DNA from: Galbitalea sp036266835
Lineage (GTDB): Bacteria > Actinomycetota > Actinomycetes > Actinomycetales > Microbacteriaceae
Direction: 5' to 3'
Length of the DNA: 64,000 nt
Assembly (NCBI GenBank): GCA_036266835.1
Contig: DATAXD010000057.1
Span: 1 to 64,000, forward strand
Shown here: one piece after another, positions 27,317 through 36,346 of the stretch
Layout of the letters: each line of letters begins with the position of its first letter
Numbering within the stretch: the first letter of the stretch is position 1
The notes under the pieces: model-generated
What the model was told of the DNA's origin: nothing
What the model saw: only the letters and a program-made list of their open reading frames with translations
The model's database searches: none
Made by a program: the position numbers and the translations under genes

Positions 27317-27493
27317 GAATTTAACGCTAGACCCTCGTACTGGCGGCATCATGCCCCTCGGGTAGCGATTAGTCTTGAGGGCGGTGCTGGCGCAGCTGCC
27401 GCACCACCAGAGGCGCACAGCTAAGCGGCCGGAAATATCGTTTTGAGCCGCCTGCAGGCTGTGCCACAAACGAATGAGAGTGGGCGGTCGGCT

Positions 27494-30400
27494 GTGTCAA
27501 GCCACGTGACCGGAGTCGAGGATGGTGCCTCGAACGAATTCGGAGCCAACGAATGGCTCGTTGACGAGATGTACGAGAAGTACCTCGTCGACAAGAACTC
27601 GGTCGAGAAGACGTGGTGGCCCATCCTCGAGAGTTACAAGCCAACGATCGATGACAACGCTACGCACGAGGCGACGATCGTCACCGACCCCACCCCGACT
27701 GGCACGATCACCCTTCCGAAGCCCAGTATCGACGCCGATGCCCCGAGCGAGGTCGACACCGACTCGCCGCCGACCAACGCCACCGTTCTTACCGGCGCAC
27801 AGCCGGTGGCCCGCACGACATCCGTTCAGGCCAGGCCGCAGCCGATTCCCGCGGAGGCTCCAGCGACCAGCCCGAACACCATCCAGACCGCGGATGCGGA
27901 ACCCGTCGAGGCGAAGGATGAGGTAGCCGTTCTCAAGGGTGCTGCCAAGAGCATCGCCGCGAACATGGACCTCAGCCTCACCGTACCGACCGCGACGAGC
28001 GTCCGCACCATCCCGGCCAAGCTGATGATCGACAACCGGATCGTCATCAACAACCATCTGAAGCGGGCCCGCGGCGGCAAGGTGTCGTTCACCCATCTCA
28101 TCGCCTGGGCGATCGTCGAGACGCTCAAGGACTTCCCGAGCCAGAACGTCTACTACGACGATATCGACGGCAAGCCATCGATCGTCACCCCGGCACACAT
28201 CAACCTCGGTATCGCGATCGACCTGCCCAAGCCGGATGGCACCCGCAGCCTCGTGGTTCCGGGCGTCAAGCGCGCCGACACGATGGGATTCGCCGAGTTC
28301 CTCGGCGCCTACGAAGACATCGTGGCCAGAGCCCGCGACAACAAGCTGACCTTGGCGGACTACCAGGGCAACACGATTTCGCTCACCAACCCGGGCGGGA
28401 TTGGCACCGAGCACTCGGTGCCGCGTCTCATGAAAGGCGCGGGCAGCATCATCGGTGCCGGTGCGCTCGAATACCCGGCGGAGTTCCAGGGGGCGTCGAC
28501 GAAGACGCTGGCCGATCTCGGCATCGGCAAGACCATCACTCTGACGAGCACCTACGACCACCGCGTCATCCAGGGCGCGGGATCGGGCGAGTTCCTGAAG
28601 AAGGTGCACGAGCTGCTCATCGGCGAGCGCGACTTCTATGAGAACATCTTCTCGGCGCTGCGCATCCCGTACGACCCGATCCACTGGGCACCGGACATCT
28701 CGGTCGACCTCGCCGACCAGGTCAACAAGACGGCTCGCGTGCAGGAGCTCATCAACGGCTTCCGGGTGCGCGGGCACCTCATGGCAGACATTGACCCGCT
28801 GGAGTACCGACAGCGGTCACATCCCGACCTCGACATCGCCAGCTACGGGCTGACCTTCTGGGACCTCGACCGGGAGTTCGTGACCGGAGGCTTCGGGGCG
28901 AAGAAGGTTTCACTGCTGCGGGAGATCCTTGGCACGCTTCGCGACGCCTACTGCCGCACCATCGGCATCGAGTACATGCACATCCAGGATCCGGCGCAGC
29001 GTGCGTGGATCCAGGAGCACGTCGAAAAGCCGTACCTGAAGCCCAGCCACGACGAGCAGATGCGCATCCTCGGCAAGCTCAACGAGGCGGAAGCGTTCGA
29101 GACGTTCCTGCAGACGAAGTATGTGGGACAGAAGCGCTTCAGCCTCGAGGGTGGCGAGTCAACCATCTCGATGCTCGACACCGTAATTCAGGATGCCGCG
29201 CACGCCGGCCTCGAAGAGGTCGTCATCGGGATGGCGCACCGCGGCCGCCTCAATGTGCTCACCAACATCGCGGGCAAGACCTACGGCCAGATCTTCCGCG
29301 AGTTCGAGGGAACGCAGGATCCCAAGACGGTCCAGGGTTCAGGCGACGTGAAGTACCACCTCGGGACCGAGGGCACCTTCGTCAGCGCGGACGGCAAGGA
29401 AATTCCCATCTACATTGCCGCCAACCCGTCGCATCTCGAGGCCGTCGACGGCGTCATGGAAGGAATCGTCCGCGCAAAGCAGGACCGCCATCCGATCGGA
29501 ACGTTCACTGTGCTGCCGATCATGGTTCACGGCGACGCAGCAATGGCCGGCCAGGGCATCGTGGATGAGGTGCTGCAGCTCTCGCAGTTGCGCGCCTACC
29601 GCACGGGCGGAACGGTGCACGTCAACATCAACAACCAGGTCGGGTTCACAACGCCTCCCGGCGAAGGACGCACCTCCGTCTACTCGACTGATGTCGCCAA
29701 GACCATCCAGTGCCCGATCTTCCACGTGAACGGCGACGACCCCGAAGCCGTCATGCGCGTGGCACACCTCGCCTTCGACTACCGCCAGCAGTTCAAGCGC
29801 GATGTCGTGATCGATCTCGTCTGCTACCGACGCCGCGGTCACAACGAGGGTGATGACCCCTCGATGACGCAGCCGCTCATGTACAACCTGATCGAAGCCA
29901 AGCGCTCGGTTCGTACCCTGTACACCGAGGCGCTAGTCGGCCGCGGCGATATCACGGAGCAGGAGTACGACGCCGCCCACAAGGACTTCCAGGACAGCCT
30001 CGAGCGCGCATTCGCCGAGACGCACGCAGCACAGACCGGGTCGATGCCGATCGTCCTTGATCCCGGCGCCGTCGCCGACCTCGAACGCCCGGAATCCCAG
30101 CAGGATGACGCCGTCGGCGAACCGGCATCAACCGCGATCGCCGATGCAGTGGTGCAGCTCATCGGAGACGCACACGACAACCCACCCGAGGGCTTCACGG
30201 TGCACCCGAAGCTGCAGGCGCTGCTCAAGAAGCGGCTCGAAATGAGCCGGAACGGCCAGATCGACTGGGGCTTCGGCGAACTCATCGCGCTCGGTTCACT
30301 GCTCCTTGAGGGAACACCGGTTCGGATGGCCGGACAGGACACTCGCCGTGGCACGTTCGTGCAGCGTCACGCGGTGTTCCACGACCGCGTGAACGGCCAG

Positions 30401-31303
30401 GAGTGGCTGCCACTGGCAAACCTCAGCGACTCCCAGGCCCGTTTCTGGATCTACGATTCGCTGCTCAGCGAATACGCCGCCATGGGATTCGAATACGGTT
30501 ACTCGGTCGAGCGGGCGGATGCCCTGGTGCTGTGGGAGGCGCAGTTCGGCGACTTTGCGAACGGCGCGCAGATCATCCTCGACCAGTTCGTCACCTCCGC
30601 CGAGCAGAAGTGGGGACAGCGCTCCAGCCTGGTTCTGCTGCTACCGCACGGCTACGAAGGCCAGGGACCCGACCACTCATCGGCCCGGATCGAACGGTTC
30701 CTTCAGATGTGCGCCGAAAACAACATGACCGTCGCTCGGCCGTCAACGCCCGCCTCGTACTTCCACCTGCTTCGCCGTCAGGCATATGCGCGCCCGCGGC
30801 GCCCGTTGATCGTGTTCACGCCCAAGGCGATGCTTCGCCTCCGCGGCGCGAGCAGCGAGGTCGCCGACTTCACTTCCGGGAAGTTCGAGCCGGTAATCGA
30901 CGATCCCCGGATGACGGCGGATGACGACCGGTCCGCAGTCAAGCGCATCGTCCTGACCTCCGGCAAGATCTACTACGACATCCTCGCCGAGGTCGAAAAG
31001 CGTCCGCAGAAGGATGTGGCGATCGTGCGGCTCGAGCAGCTCTACCCGCTGCCCGCCGAGGCACTCAGCGCGACGATCGCGAGCTACCCGAACGCGGACG
31101 TCGTCTGGACACAGGACGAGCCGGAGAACCAGGGCGCCTGGCCGTACCTGTGGTTCGAGCTCAGCCGTGAGGGTGGCGAGCTACTGGGCAAGCGGCCGAT
31201 CTCGGTATCGTCGCGGCCCGCATCCGCCGCGCCCGCTGCTGGTTCGTCGAAGCGAAGCGCCAAGGAGCAAGCCGAACTCATCGGACGGGCACTCACGCTG
31301 TAA
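27494..31303 (+). CDS. kgd: Multifunctional 2-oxoglutarate decarboxylase/dehydrogenase (Kgd, SucA)
   Basis: A 1269-residue actinobacterial-type Kgd. In order: a short N-terminal helix (EFGANEWLVDEMYEKYL), a Pro/Thr/Ala-rich linker of about 110 residues, an E2-like succinyltransferase domain (about 145-380, active-site DHRVIQGAGSGEFL), and a TPP-dependent E1 domain to the end (EEVVIGMAHRGRLNVL). The enzyme decarboxylates 2-oxoglutarate in the TCA cycle and, with lipoamide dehydrogenase and an E2, forms succinyl-CoA. In mycobacteria it is inhibited by the FHA protein GarA. The GTG at 27494 matches the family N-terminus; an ATG-frame extension to 27443 is less likely. Confidence 0.95.
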   Translation: MSSHVTGVEDGASNEFGANEWLVDEMYEKYLVDKNSVEKTWWPILESYKPTIDDNATHEATIVTDPTPTGTITLPKPSIDADAPSEVDTDSPPTNATVLTGAQPVARTTSVQARPQPIPAEAPATSPNTIQTADAEPVEAKDEVAVLKGAAKSIAANMDLSLTVPTATSVRTIPAKLMIDNRIVINNHLKRARGGKVSFTHLIAWAIVETLKDFPSQNVYYDDIDGKPSIVTPAHINLGIAIDLPKPDGTRSLVVPGVKRADTMGFAEFLGAYEDIVARARDNKLTLADYQGNTISLTNPGGIGTEHSVPRLMKGAGSIIGAGALEYPAEFQGASTKTLADLGIGKTITLTSTYDHRVIQGAGSGEFLKKVHELLIGERDFYENIFSALRIPYDPIHWAPDISVDLADQVNKTARVQELINGFRVRGHLMADIDPLEYRQRSHPDLDIASYGLTFWDLDREFVTGGFGAKKVSLLREILGTLRDAYCRTIGIEYMHIQDPAQRAWIQEHVEKPYLKPSHDEQMRILGKLNEAEAFETFLQTKYVGQKRFSLEGGESTISMLDTVIQDAAHAGLEEVVIGMAHRGRLNVLTNIAGKTYGQIFREFEGTQDPKTVQGSGDVKYHLGTEGTFVSADGKEIPIYIAANPSHLEAVDGVMEGIVRAKQDRHPIGTFTVLPIMVHGDAAMAGQGIVDEVLQLSQLRAYRTGGTVHVNINNQVGFTTPPGEGRTSVYSTDVAKTIQCPIFHVNGDDPEAVMRVAHLAFDYRQQFKRDVVIDLVCYRRRGHNEGDDPSMTQPLMYNLIEAKRSVRTLYTEALVGRGDITEQEYDAAHKDFQDSLERAFAETHAAQTGSMPIVLDPGAVADLERPESQQDDAVGEPASTAIADAVVQLIGDAHDNPPEGFTVHPKLQALLKKRLEMSRNGQIDWGFGELIALGSLLLEGTPVRMAGQDTRRGTFVQRHAVFHDRVNGQEWLPLANLSDSQARFWIYDSLLSEYAAMGFEYGYSVERADALVLWEAQFGDFANGAQIILDQFVTSAEQKWGQRSSLVLLLPHGYEGQGPDHSSARIERFLQMCAENNMTVARPSTPASYFHLLRRQAYARPRRPLIVFTPKAMLRLRGASSEVADFTSGKFEPVIDDPRMTADDDRSAVKRIVLTSGKIYYDILAEVEKRPQKDVAIVRLEQLYPLPAEALSATIASYPNADVVWTQDEPENQGAWPYLWFELSREGGELLGKRPISVSSRPASAAPAAGSSKRSAKEQAELIGRALTL

Positions 31304-31324
31304 TCGCGTGGTGACCCGCACGGT

Positions 31325-31561
31325 TCAGCTCTGCAGTTGCTCCAGGCGAACGATGACGGCGGCACGCAGCTCCGCCGGAGCCGTCTCCTGGCAGGCGGTG
31401 CGCACCCTCTCGGTGAGAACGAGTCCGACCAGGTGCTCATCGGAGCAGTCGGTGCACCCCTCGAGGTGCTCGGTGATGTCGGCGAAGTCTGATTCGCTCA
31501 CTTCGCGATGAAGGTACTCTTCGAGCTCGGCCTTGGCCTTCTCGCATCCGCAGTCGGTCAT
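31325..31561 (-). CDS. rsrA: Zinc anti-sigma factor (RsrA-like)
   Basis: A 78-residue ZAS-family anti-sigma factor. It has the H-x3-C-x2-C zinc motif as HLEGCTDC, an N-terminal Cys pair (DCGCEKAKAELEEYLH) and a later Cys in TACQETAP. In Streptomyces RsrA, oxidation of these thiols expels zinc and frees SigR. It overlaps sigR by 4 bp (ATGA), as usual for translationally coupled sigma/anti-sigma pairs. Its role would be to hold SigR inactive in reduced cytoplasm. Confidence 0.92.
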   Translation of the reverse strand: MTDCGCEKAKAELEEYLHREVSESDFADITEHLEGCTDCSDEHLVGLVLTERVRTACQETAPAELRAAVIVRLEQLQS

Positions 31562-32199
31562 TTTGTGCTCTTTGTCATGCTCAGTGTTCCAGGGTTATCG
31601 GCGCCGTCTGCGGAGATGCCGCGCTCACGCGCATAGTCGGCCAGCAGGTCTCGCAGCATCCGGCGGCCGCGGTGCAGGCGGCTCATGACGGTTCCCACGG
31701 GCGTTTTCATGATGTCGGCGATCTCCTGGTAGGAGAAGCCTTCGACGTCGGCGAAGTAGACGGCCATTCTGAAGTCTTCCGGGATGGCCTGCAAGGCATC
31801 CTTGACAGCGCTGTCGGGAAGGTGGTCGATTGCTTCGGCTTCCGCCGAACGGGTTGAGGAGGACTGGGTAACCGACTCCGCGCCACCAAGCTGCCAGTCC
31901 TCGAGGTCATCGATGGTGCCCTGGTACGGGTTGCGCTGGTTCTTGCGGTAGTTGTTGATGAACGTGTTGGTCTGGATGCGGTATAGCCAGGCCTTCAGGT
32001 TGGTACCCTGCTGGAACTGTCCGAAGGCCTGGTAGGCCTTGACGTAGGTCTCCTGCACCAGATCCGCCGCATCCGCGGGGTTGCGGGTCAGGCGCATTGC
32101 AGCGGCGTAGAGCTGATCCATGAACGGGAGCGCCTGCTCCTCGAACAGCTCTCTCGGATCGGCAGGGGTCGCCTCATCCGGCTTGGTCGTCTCACTCAT
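31558..32199 (-). CDS. sigR: ECF sigma factor SigR (thiol-oxidative stress)
   Basis: A 213-residue ECF sigma factor. Region 2 has ALPFMDQLYAAAMRLTRNPADAADLVQETYVKAY and region 4 has FSYQEIADIMKTPVGTVMSRLHRGRRML. With RsrA downstream it is the SigR/SigH pair that directs thioredoxin, mycothiol and protein-repair genes under disulfide stress. ATG 32199 begins the conserved part but has no Shine-Dalgarno. An in-frame ATG at 32259 follows AGAGGATGCGCA and would add 20 residues. A perfect SigR-type promoter lies upstream (32301-32326), so positive autoregulation and a long isoform like Streptomyces SigR' are likely. Confidence 0.93.
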   Translation of the reverse strand: MSETTKPDEATPADPRELFEEQALPFMDQLYAAAMRLTRNPADAADLVQETYVKAYQAFGQFQQGTNLKAWLYRIQTNTFINNYRKNQRNPYQGTIDDLEDWQLGGAESVTQSSSTRSAEAEAIDHLPDSAVKDALQAIPEDFRMAVYFADVEGFSYQEIADIMKTPVGTVMSRLHRGRRMLRDLLADYARERGISADGADNPGTLSMTKSTK

Positions 32200-32300
32200 C
32201 AGCGCCAATTCTAGGTCGTCGAGAATGGCGCTTTCTGTAAGCACCCAAACCGGTGACATTGCGCATCCTCTCGCTCGACCCGTTGATTGACTCAATCGAT

Positions 32301-32326
32301 AACCCGGATTCCGGGCGAGCTATTCC
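32301..32326 (-). promoter_or_regulatory. SigR-type promoter of sigR
   Basis: On the minus strand the sequence is GGAAT, exactly 18 bp, then GTT. This equals the SigR/SigH consensus GGAAT-N18-GTT known from Streptomyces and mycobacteria. The start of transcription would fall near 32293, giving a leader of about 34 nt to the ATG at 32259. It lies in the promoter region of the divergent aroA gene. Confidence 0.85.
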
Positions 32327-32366
32327 GCGCGGGGGTGCAAACGTTAGGTTCGATACTCTTGTCGCG

Positions 32367-33770
32367 ATGGCAATTTCGAGGATCGCGAAGCCGCAGTTCA
32401 ACCCCTACGGGGATGACGCGCCGGTCGCTGCCATCGAGCCGGGACCCTGGCTCGCCCCCAAGGCCACGGCGCCGGTGTCCGCCACCCTTCGCCTTCCGGG
32501 TTCGAAAAGCCTGACGAATCGCGAGCTGATTCTCGCGGCAGTCGCAGACGGCCCATCCCTCCTGCGCGCGCCACTGCACTCTCGCGATACCGCGCTCATG
32601 ATCCAGAGTCTTCGTGCGCTCGGCGTCCGAATCGACGAAGTGCCGGGCGACGGAACTTACGGGCCCGACCTGCTAGTGACTCCCGGCGAGCTCGAAGGCG
32701 GAGTGTCCATCGACTGCGGCCTGGCCGGCACGGTGATGCGGTTCGTGCCCCCACTGGCTGCGCTCGCGCTCGGGCCGGTCTCCTTTGATGGCGACCCGCA
32801 CGCGCGCACCCGTCCGATGCGCACGATGCTGGACGCCCTACGCGCTCTCGGTATCGACATCAACGACGACGGTCGCGGCGCGCTGCCGTTCAGCCTGTAT
32901 GGATCCGGGGCTGTGGCCGGAGGTGAGCTCACCATCGACGCGTCGGCCTCGAGCCAGTTTGTGTCCGGCCTGCTGCTGGTCGCTCCACGGTTCGCGAACG
33001 GGCTCGTGTTGCACCACGCCGGGGCGCAACTGCCCAGCCTGCCCCATATCGAGATGACTATCGCGACGCTCGCGTCGCGCGGCGTGGTTGTCGAGACGCC
33101 CGAGCCCGGTACGTGGATCGTTCCCGCCTCCTCGATCGCGGCTCGCGACGTCGACATCGAACCCGACCTTTCGAACGCGGGCCCGTTTCTGGGTGCTGCC
33201 CTGGTCGCAGGCGGTTCGGTGACGATCAGCGGATGGCCGACGCGTACGACGCAGGTCGGCGATCGGATGCGCGACATCCTCTCCGACATGGGGGCGAGAG
33301 TGGGGTTCGTGCCCACGGACGAGACGACAGGCGAGCTCACCGTGACGGGCTCCGGTGGTCCGCACGGGGTCGAACTCCACGAGGCCGGCGAGCTCGCCCC
33401 CACCGTTGCCGCAATCGCGGCGATCGCCGACTCCGAGACCCGACTCACGGGCATCGCGCACCTCCGCGGCCACGAGACCGATCGTCTCGCCGCCCTCTCG
33501 ACCCAGATCAACTCATTGGGCGGAGACGTGACCGAAACCGACGACGGCCTCATCATCCGTCCGGCCGCGCTGCACGGCGGTGAGTGGCACAGCTACGCGG
33601 ATCATCGGATGGCGACGGCCGGCGCGATGATCGGACTGGTTGTGCCCGGGGTCGAGATCGACGACATCGAGACCACCTCCAAGACACTGCCCCAATTCGT
33701 TGCCCTATGGGCCGAGCTGCTGCGCGACTCGTCTGATCTCCCGACCCAGCCGGGGCGACCCGGCGCATGA
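32367..33770 (+). CDS. aroA: 3-phosphoshikimate 1-carboxyvinyltransferase (EPSP synthase)
   Basis: A 467-residue shikimate-pathway enzyme that joins PEP to shikimate-3-phosphate. It has the N-terminal LPGSKSLTNRELILAA, the GLAGTVMRF segment and a late DHRMATAGAM. The first 30 residues (AISRIAKPQFNPYGDD) are an N-terminal extension seen in actinobacterial members. ATG 32367 is chosen; it has GATACT 9 bp upstream and no Shine-Dalgarno, so it may be leaderless. It overlaps rsgA by 4 bp and diverges from sigR. Confidence 0.94.
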   Translation: MAISRIAKPQFNPYGDDAPVAAIEPGPWLAPKATAPVSATLRLPGSKSLTNRELILAAVADGPSLLRAPLHSRDTALMIQSLRALGVRIDEVPGDGTYGPDLLVTPGELEGGVSIDCGLAGTVMRFVPPLAALALGPVSFDGDPHARTRPMRTMLDALRALGIDINDDGRGALPFSLYGSGAVAGGELTIDASASSQFVSGLLLVAPRFANGLVLHHAGAQLPSLPHIEMTIATLASRGVVVETPEPGTWIVPASSIAARDVDIEPDLSNAGPFLGAALVAGGSVTISGWPTRTTQVGDRMRDILSDMGARVGFVPTDETTGELTVTGSGGPHGVELHEAGELAPTVAAIAAIADSETRLTGIAHLRGHETDRLAALSTQINSLGGDVTETDDGLIIRPAALHGGEWHSYADHRMATAGAMIGLVVPGVEIDDIETTSKTLPQFVALWAELLRDSSDLPTQPGRPGA

Positions 33771-34807
33771 GCTGGCTGCCCGAGGATGAGCCCGAAGAGG
33801 CTGATGCTGATAAGTGGGGCGAGTACGACGAGTCATCCGCGCGGGTGCGACCGAATCCGAAGGGCAGCAAGCCGCGCAGCAAGACTCGTCCCACCCACGA
33901 CGATTCGGTAATCGGTCGGGTCTACGCTGTCGATCGCGGGCGCTTCAGCGTGCTCGTCGGCGAGGGGACGCCCGAGGAGCACACGGTCGTGGCGACCAAG
34001 GCACGAGAACTCGGCCGCAACTCGATCGTCACCAACGACTTCGTGGATGTCGTCGGTGACACCACCGGCGACGAGGGCAGTCTCGCGCGCGTAGTTGGCG
34101 TTCGGGAGCGCACAACGCTCCTTCGCCGGAGCGCGGATGACACCGACGCCGTCGAACGAATCATCGTCGCAAACGCCGACCAGATGCTCATTGTGGTTGC
34201 GGCGGCGAATCCGGAGCCGCGTCCGCGTCTGGTCGATCGGTACCTGGTCGCGGCTTTCGATGCCGGAATCACACCGATCCTCGTCCTGACCAAGGTCGAC
34301 CTGCAGGACCCCACCGAATTTCTCGCCAACTTCGCGGGGCTCGAGCTTCGGGTCGTCCGCAGTCGATCCGACGAGGTCCCGCTCGAGGAGCTGACCGAGC
34401 TGCTGCAGGGCCACACCACGGTTGCGGTCGGTCACTCCGGGGTCGGCAAGTCGACGCTGGTGAACGCGCTGGTGCCGGATGCGAATCGCGCCGTCGGGGT
34501 CGTGAACACCGTCACGGGGCGCGGACGGCACACCTCGTCATCCACCATTTCGTATCGCATCGGGACCGGCTGGATCGTCGACACCCCGGGCGTTCGTTCG
34601 TTCGGGCTCGGTCACGTGAATCCCGACAACATCCTGCGCGCGTTCGGAGATCTTGCTCTGATCGCCGAGGACTGTCCGCGCGGATGCACCCACCTGCCCG
34701 ATTCCCCCGACTGCGCCATCATCGAAGCCGCCGATCGCGGCGAGCTCGGCGAGATCGGTCGCCTCCGCCTCGACTCGCTACAGCGCCTCCTAACCGCCCT
34801 CGCGTGA
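33767..34807 (+). CDS. rsgA: Ribosome small-subunit-dependent GTPase A
   Basis: A 346-residue circularly permuted GTPase that helps mature the 30S subunit. An OB-like N-domain (about 45-110) precedes the GTPase: G4 TKVD, then the P-loop GHSGVGKSTLVNAL, and G3 DTPG. The C-terminal zinc knuckle reads DCPRGCTHLPDSPDC. The first 40 residues are acidic then basic (DEPEEADADK, then NPKGSKPRSK), typical of actinobacterial RsgA. It overlaps aroA by 4 bp, so the two are translationally coupled. Confidence 0.93.
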   Translation: MSWLPEDEPEEADADKWGEYDESSARVRPNPKGSKPRSKTRPTHDDSVIGRVYAVDRGRFSVLVGEGTPEEHTVVATKARELGRNSIVTNDFVDVVGDTTGDEGSLARVVGVRERTTLLRRSADDTDAVERIIVANADQMLIVVAAANPEPRPRLVDRYLVAAFDAGITPILVLTKVDLQDPTEFLANFAGLELRVVRSRSDEVPLEELTELLQGHTTVAVGHSGVGKSTLVNALVPDANRAVGVVNTVTGRGRHTSSSTISYRIGTGWIVDTPGVRSFGLGHVNPDNILRAFGDLALIAEDCPRGCTHLPDSPDCAIIEAADRGELGEIGRLRLDSLQRLLTALA

Positions 34808-34820
34808 CCGCGCCCAGACA

Positions 34821-34909
34821 CCATCGTTGTGCAGGAGTTTCGCCGAGGTTCGCGGTCACGCCCCGCAGAGTGACGCGGGGCACGCGCAGAAACTCCTGCA
34901 GAACGATGG
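34821..34909. repeat. Inverted-repeat element, copy 2
   Basis: An 89-bp element with 20-bp ends that are complementary apart from one mismatch: CCATCGTTGTGCAGGAGTTT at the left and AAACTCCTGCAGAACGATGG at the right. It lies between the tandem genes rsgA and hisN, where a folded form would separate the transcripts. It has no ORF. See the copies at 10898 and 57255. Confidence 0.88.
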
Positions 34910-34936
34910 AGGACGACACCTCAGTAGGGTTTAGGC

Positions 34937-35740
34937 GTGACCACGTTCTCTCTCGCCGACGACCTCAGCCTCGCGCTCGCGCTCGCGGCAGAGGCCGACC
35001 TCGTCTCGTTCGATCGCTACAGCGCGCTCGACCTGGTCGTCACGACCAAGCCCGATCGGACGCCGGTGACGGATGCCGACCAGGCCGTCGAGCGCATCAT
35101 CCGCGAGCGGATCGAGGCCGCGCGGCCCGAGGACAGCATCCTGGGCGAAGAATACGGCGGCGATCGCGAACCGGGCCGCCAGTGGATCATCGATCCCATC
35201 GACGGGACCGCCAATTATCTCCGGCACGTTCCGATCTGGGGGACCCTCATCGCGCTGGCCATCGACGGCGTCCCGATGGTGGGCGTCGTCAGCGCTCCAG
35301 CGCTCGGCAAACGCTGGTGGGCCGCGAAGGGCCACGGTGCGTGGAGCGAGACGATCCAGCACGAGGCGACGCAGCGAGACCCGCAGAAGCTCAGCGTCAG
35401 TGGCGTGGCCGACCTGTCGGAGGCATCCCTCAGCTACAACAGCCTTCGGGGCTGGGATTCTGAAGGACGCCTCGAGGTCGTCATCGACCTCGCCCGTAGC
35501 GTCTGGCGGTCTCGAGCGATCGGCGACATGTGGTCGTACATGCTGCTCGCCGAGGGCGCGCTCGACATCGTCGGCGAATACGACCTCAAGCCCTACGACC
35601 TGGCAGCGCTCATTCCCATCATCGAAGAGGCCGGCGGCCGATTCACCGCGATCGACGGAACGGATGGCCCCTGGGGCGGAAGCGCGCTGGCAACCAACGG
35701 CATCCTGCACGATGCGGTCCTGGCCAAGCTGAGTCGCTAG
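34937..35740 (+). CDS. hisN: Histidinol-phosphatase of the inositol monophosphatase family
   Basis: A 267-residue phosphatase. The metal site appears as GEEYGG and WIIDPIDGTANYLRHVP, and the final metal Asp in YDLKPYDLAALIPIIEEAGG. In actinobacteria this subfamily (HisN) dephosphorylates histidinol phosphate; inositol monophosphatase activity is the alternative. The GTG at 34937 is used; ATG starts lie well inside the fold. It is separated from rsgA by an inverted-repeat element and followed 36 bp later by a membrane protein. Confidence 0.85.
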   Translation: MTTFSLADDLSLALALAAEADLVSFDRYSALDLVVTTKPDRTPVTDADQAVERIIRERIEAARPEDSILGEEYGGDREPGRQWIIDPIDGTANYLRHVPIWGTLIALAIDGVPMVGVVSAPALGKRWWAAKGHGAWSETIQHEATQRDPQKLSVSGVADLSEASLSYNSLRGWDSEGRLEVVIDLARSVWRSRAIGDMWSYMLLAEGALDIVGEYDLKPYDLAALIPIIEEAGGRFTAIDGTDGPWGGSALATNGILHDAVLAKLSR

Positions 35741-35776
35741 CGCGCGACAACCCTGGCAATCACTAAAGTTGGGCGC

Positions 35777-36331
35777 GTGACTTCCAGCGCAGCAGCACGA
35801 GGATCAAAGTCAACTTCCGCACCGAAGTCGGCGAAGTCGGCGAACCTGCCCCTTCGCCAGCGCCCGGTCGACATCTTCTTCATCTGCATCTTCTCGATCT
35901 TCATCATCACCTGCATCATCAGCGATTCGGTCGAGGGACTCGGCATTCCGCAGACGCTGCGCAGCACCAACCTGCTCGCCCAGTGGAACTACTTCTACGC
36001 ATCTCACTACGACCCGCTGTACAAGGCCGAGCACGTCTGGCTGCGATTCATTTCGGGAACCTCGGCATTCCTTTACCTGCCGTTTTATGTGCTCCTGATC
36101 ATTTCGCTGGTCAAGGGATGGAACCGCATCCAGCTTTTCGCCGTGATCTACGCGACCATGATCATCAGCCTCACCGTGATCCCGATCTTCGGTGACGAAT
36201 TCTTCGGCCCCGCCGCCGACCGCACTCCCCAGCCGCTCATCTTCCTGGCGTACAACGGGCCGTACGTGGTCATTCCGTTCATCCTTCTGCTGCGGATGCG
36301 CAAGCCTCTGCCCTTCCGCCGCAGGTTCTAG
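35777..36331 (+). CDS. Four-span membrane protein, EXPERA/DUF2781-like
   Basis: A 184-residue protein: a basic Ser/Ala-rich N-tail of about 28 residues, then hydrophobic helices near 33-50, 90-115, 118-140 and 155-173. The pattern RPVDIFFICIFSIFIITCIISDSVEGLG, an aromatic loop with WNYFYASHYDPLY, then four spans, resembles the EXPERA domain of TMEM97 and emopamil-binding proteins (sterol isomerases and sigma-2 receptor in eukaryotes). The match is by eye and moderate. A bacterial function is unknown. It follows hisN closely and precedes gluconokinase by 15 bp. Confidence 0.7.
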   Translation: MTSSAAARGSKSTSAPKSAKSANLPLRQRPVDIFFICIFSIFIITCIISDSVEGLGIPQTLRSTNLLAQWNYFYASHYDPLYKAEHVWLRFISGTSAFLYLPFYVLLIISLVKGWNRIQLFAVIYATMIISLTVIPIFGDEFFGPAADRTPQPLIFLAYNGPYVVIPFILLLRMRKPLPFRRRF

Positions 36332-36346
36332 CGAAGGCGCCCGACC

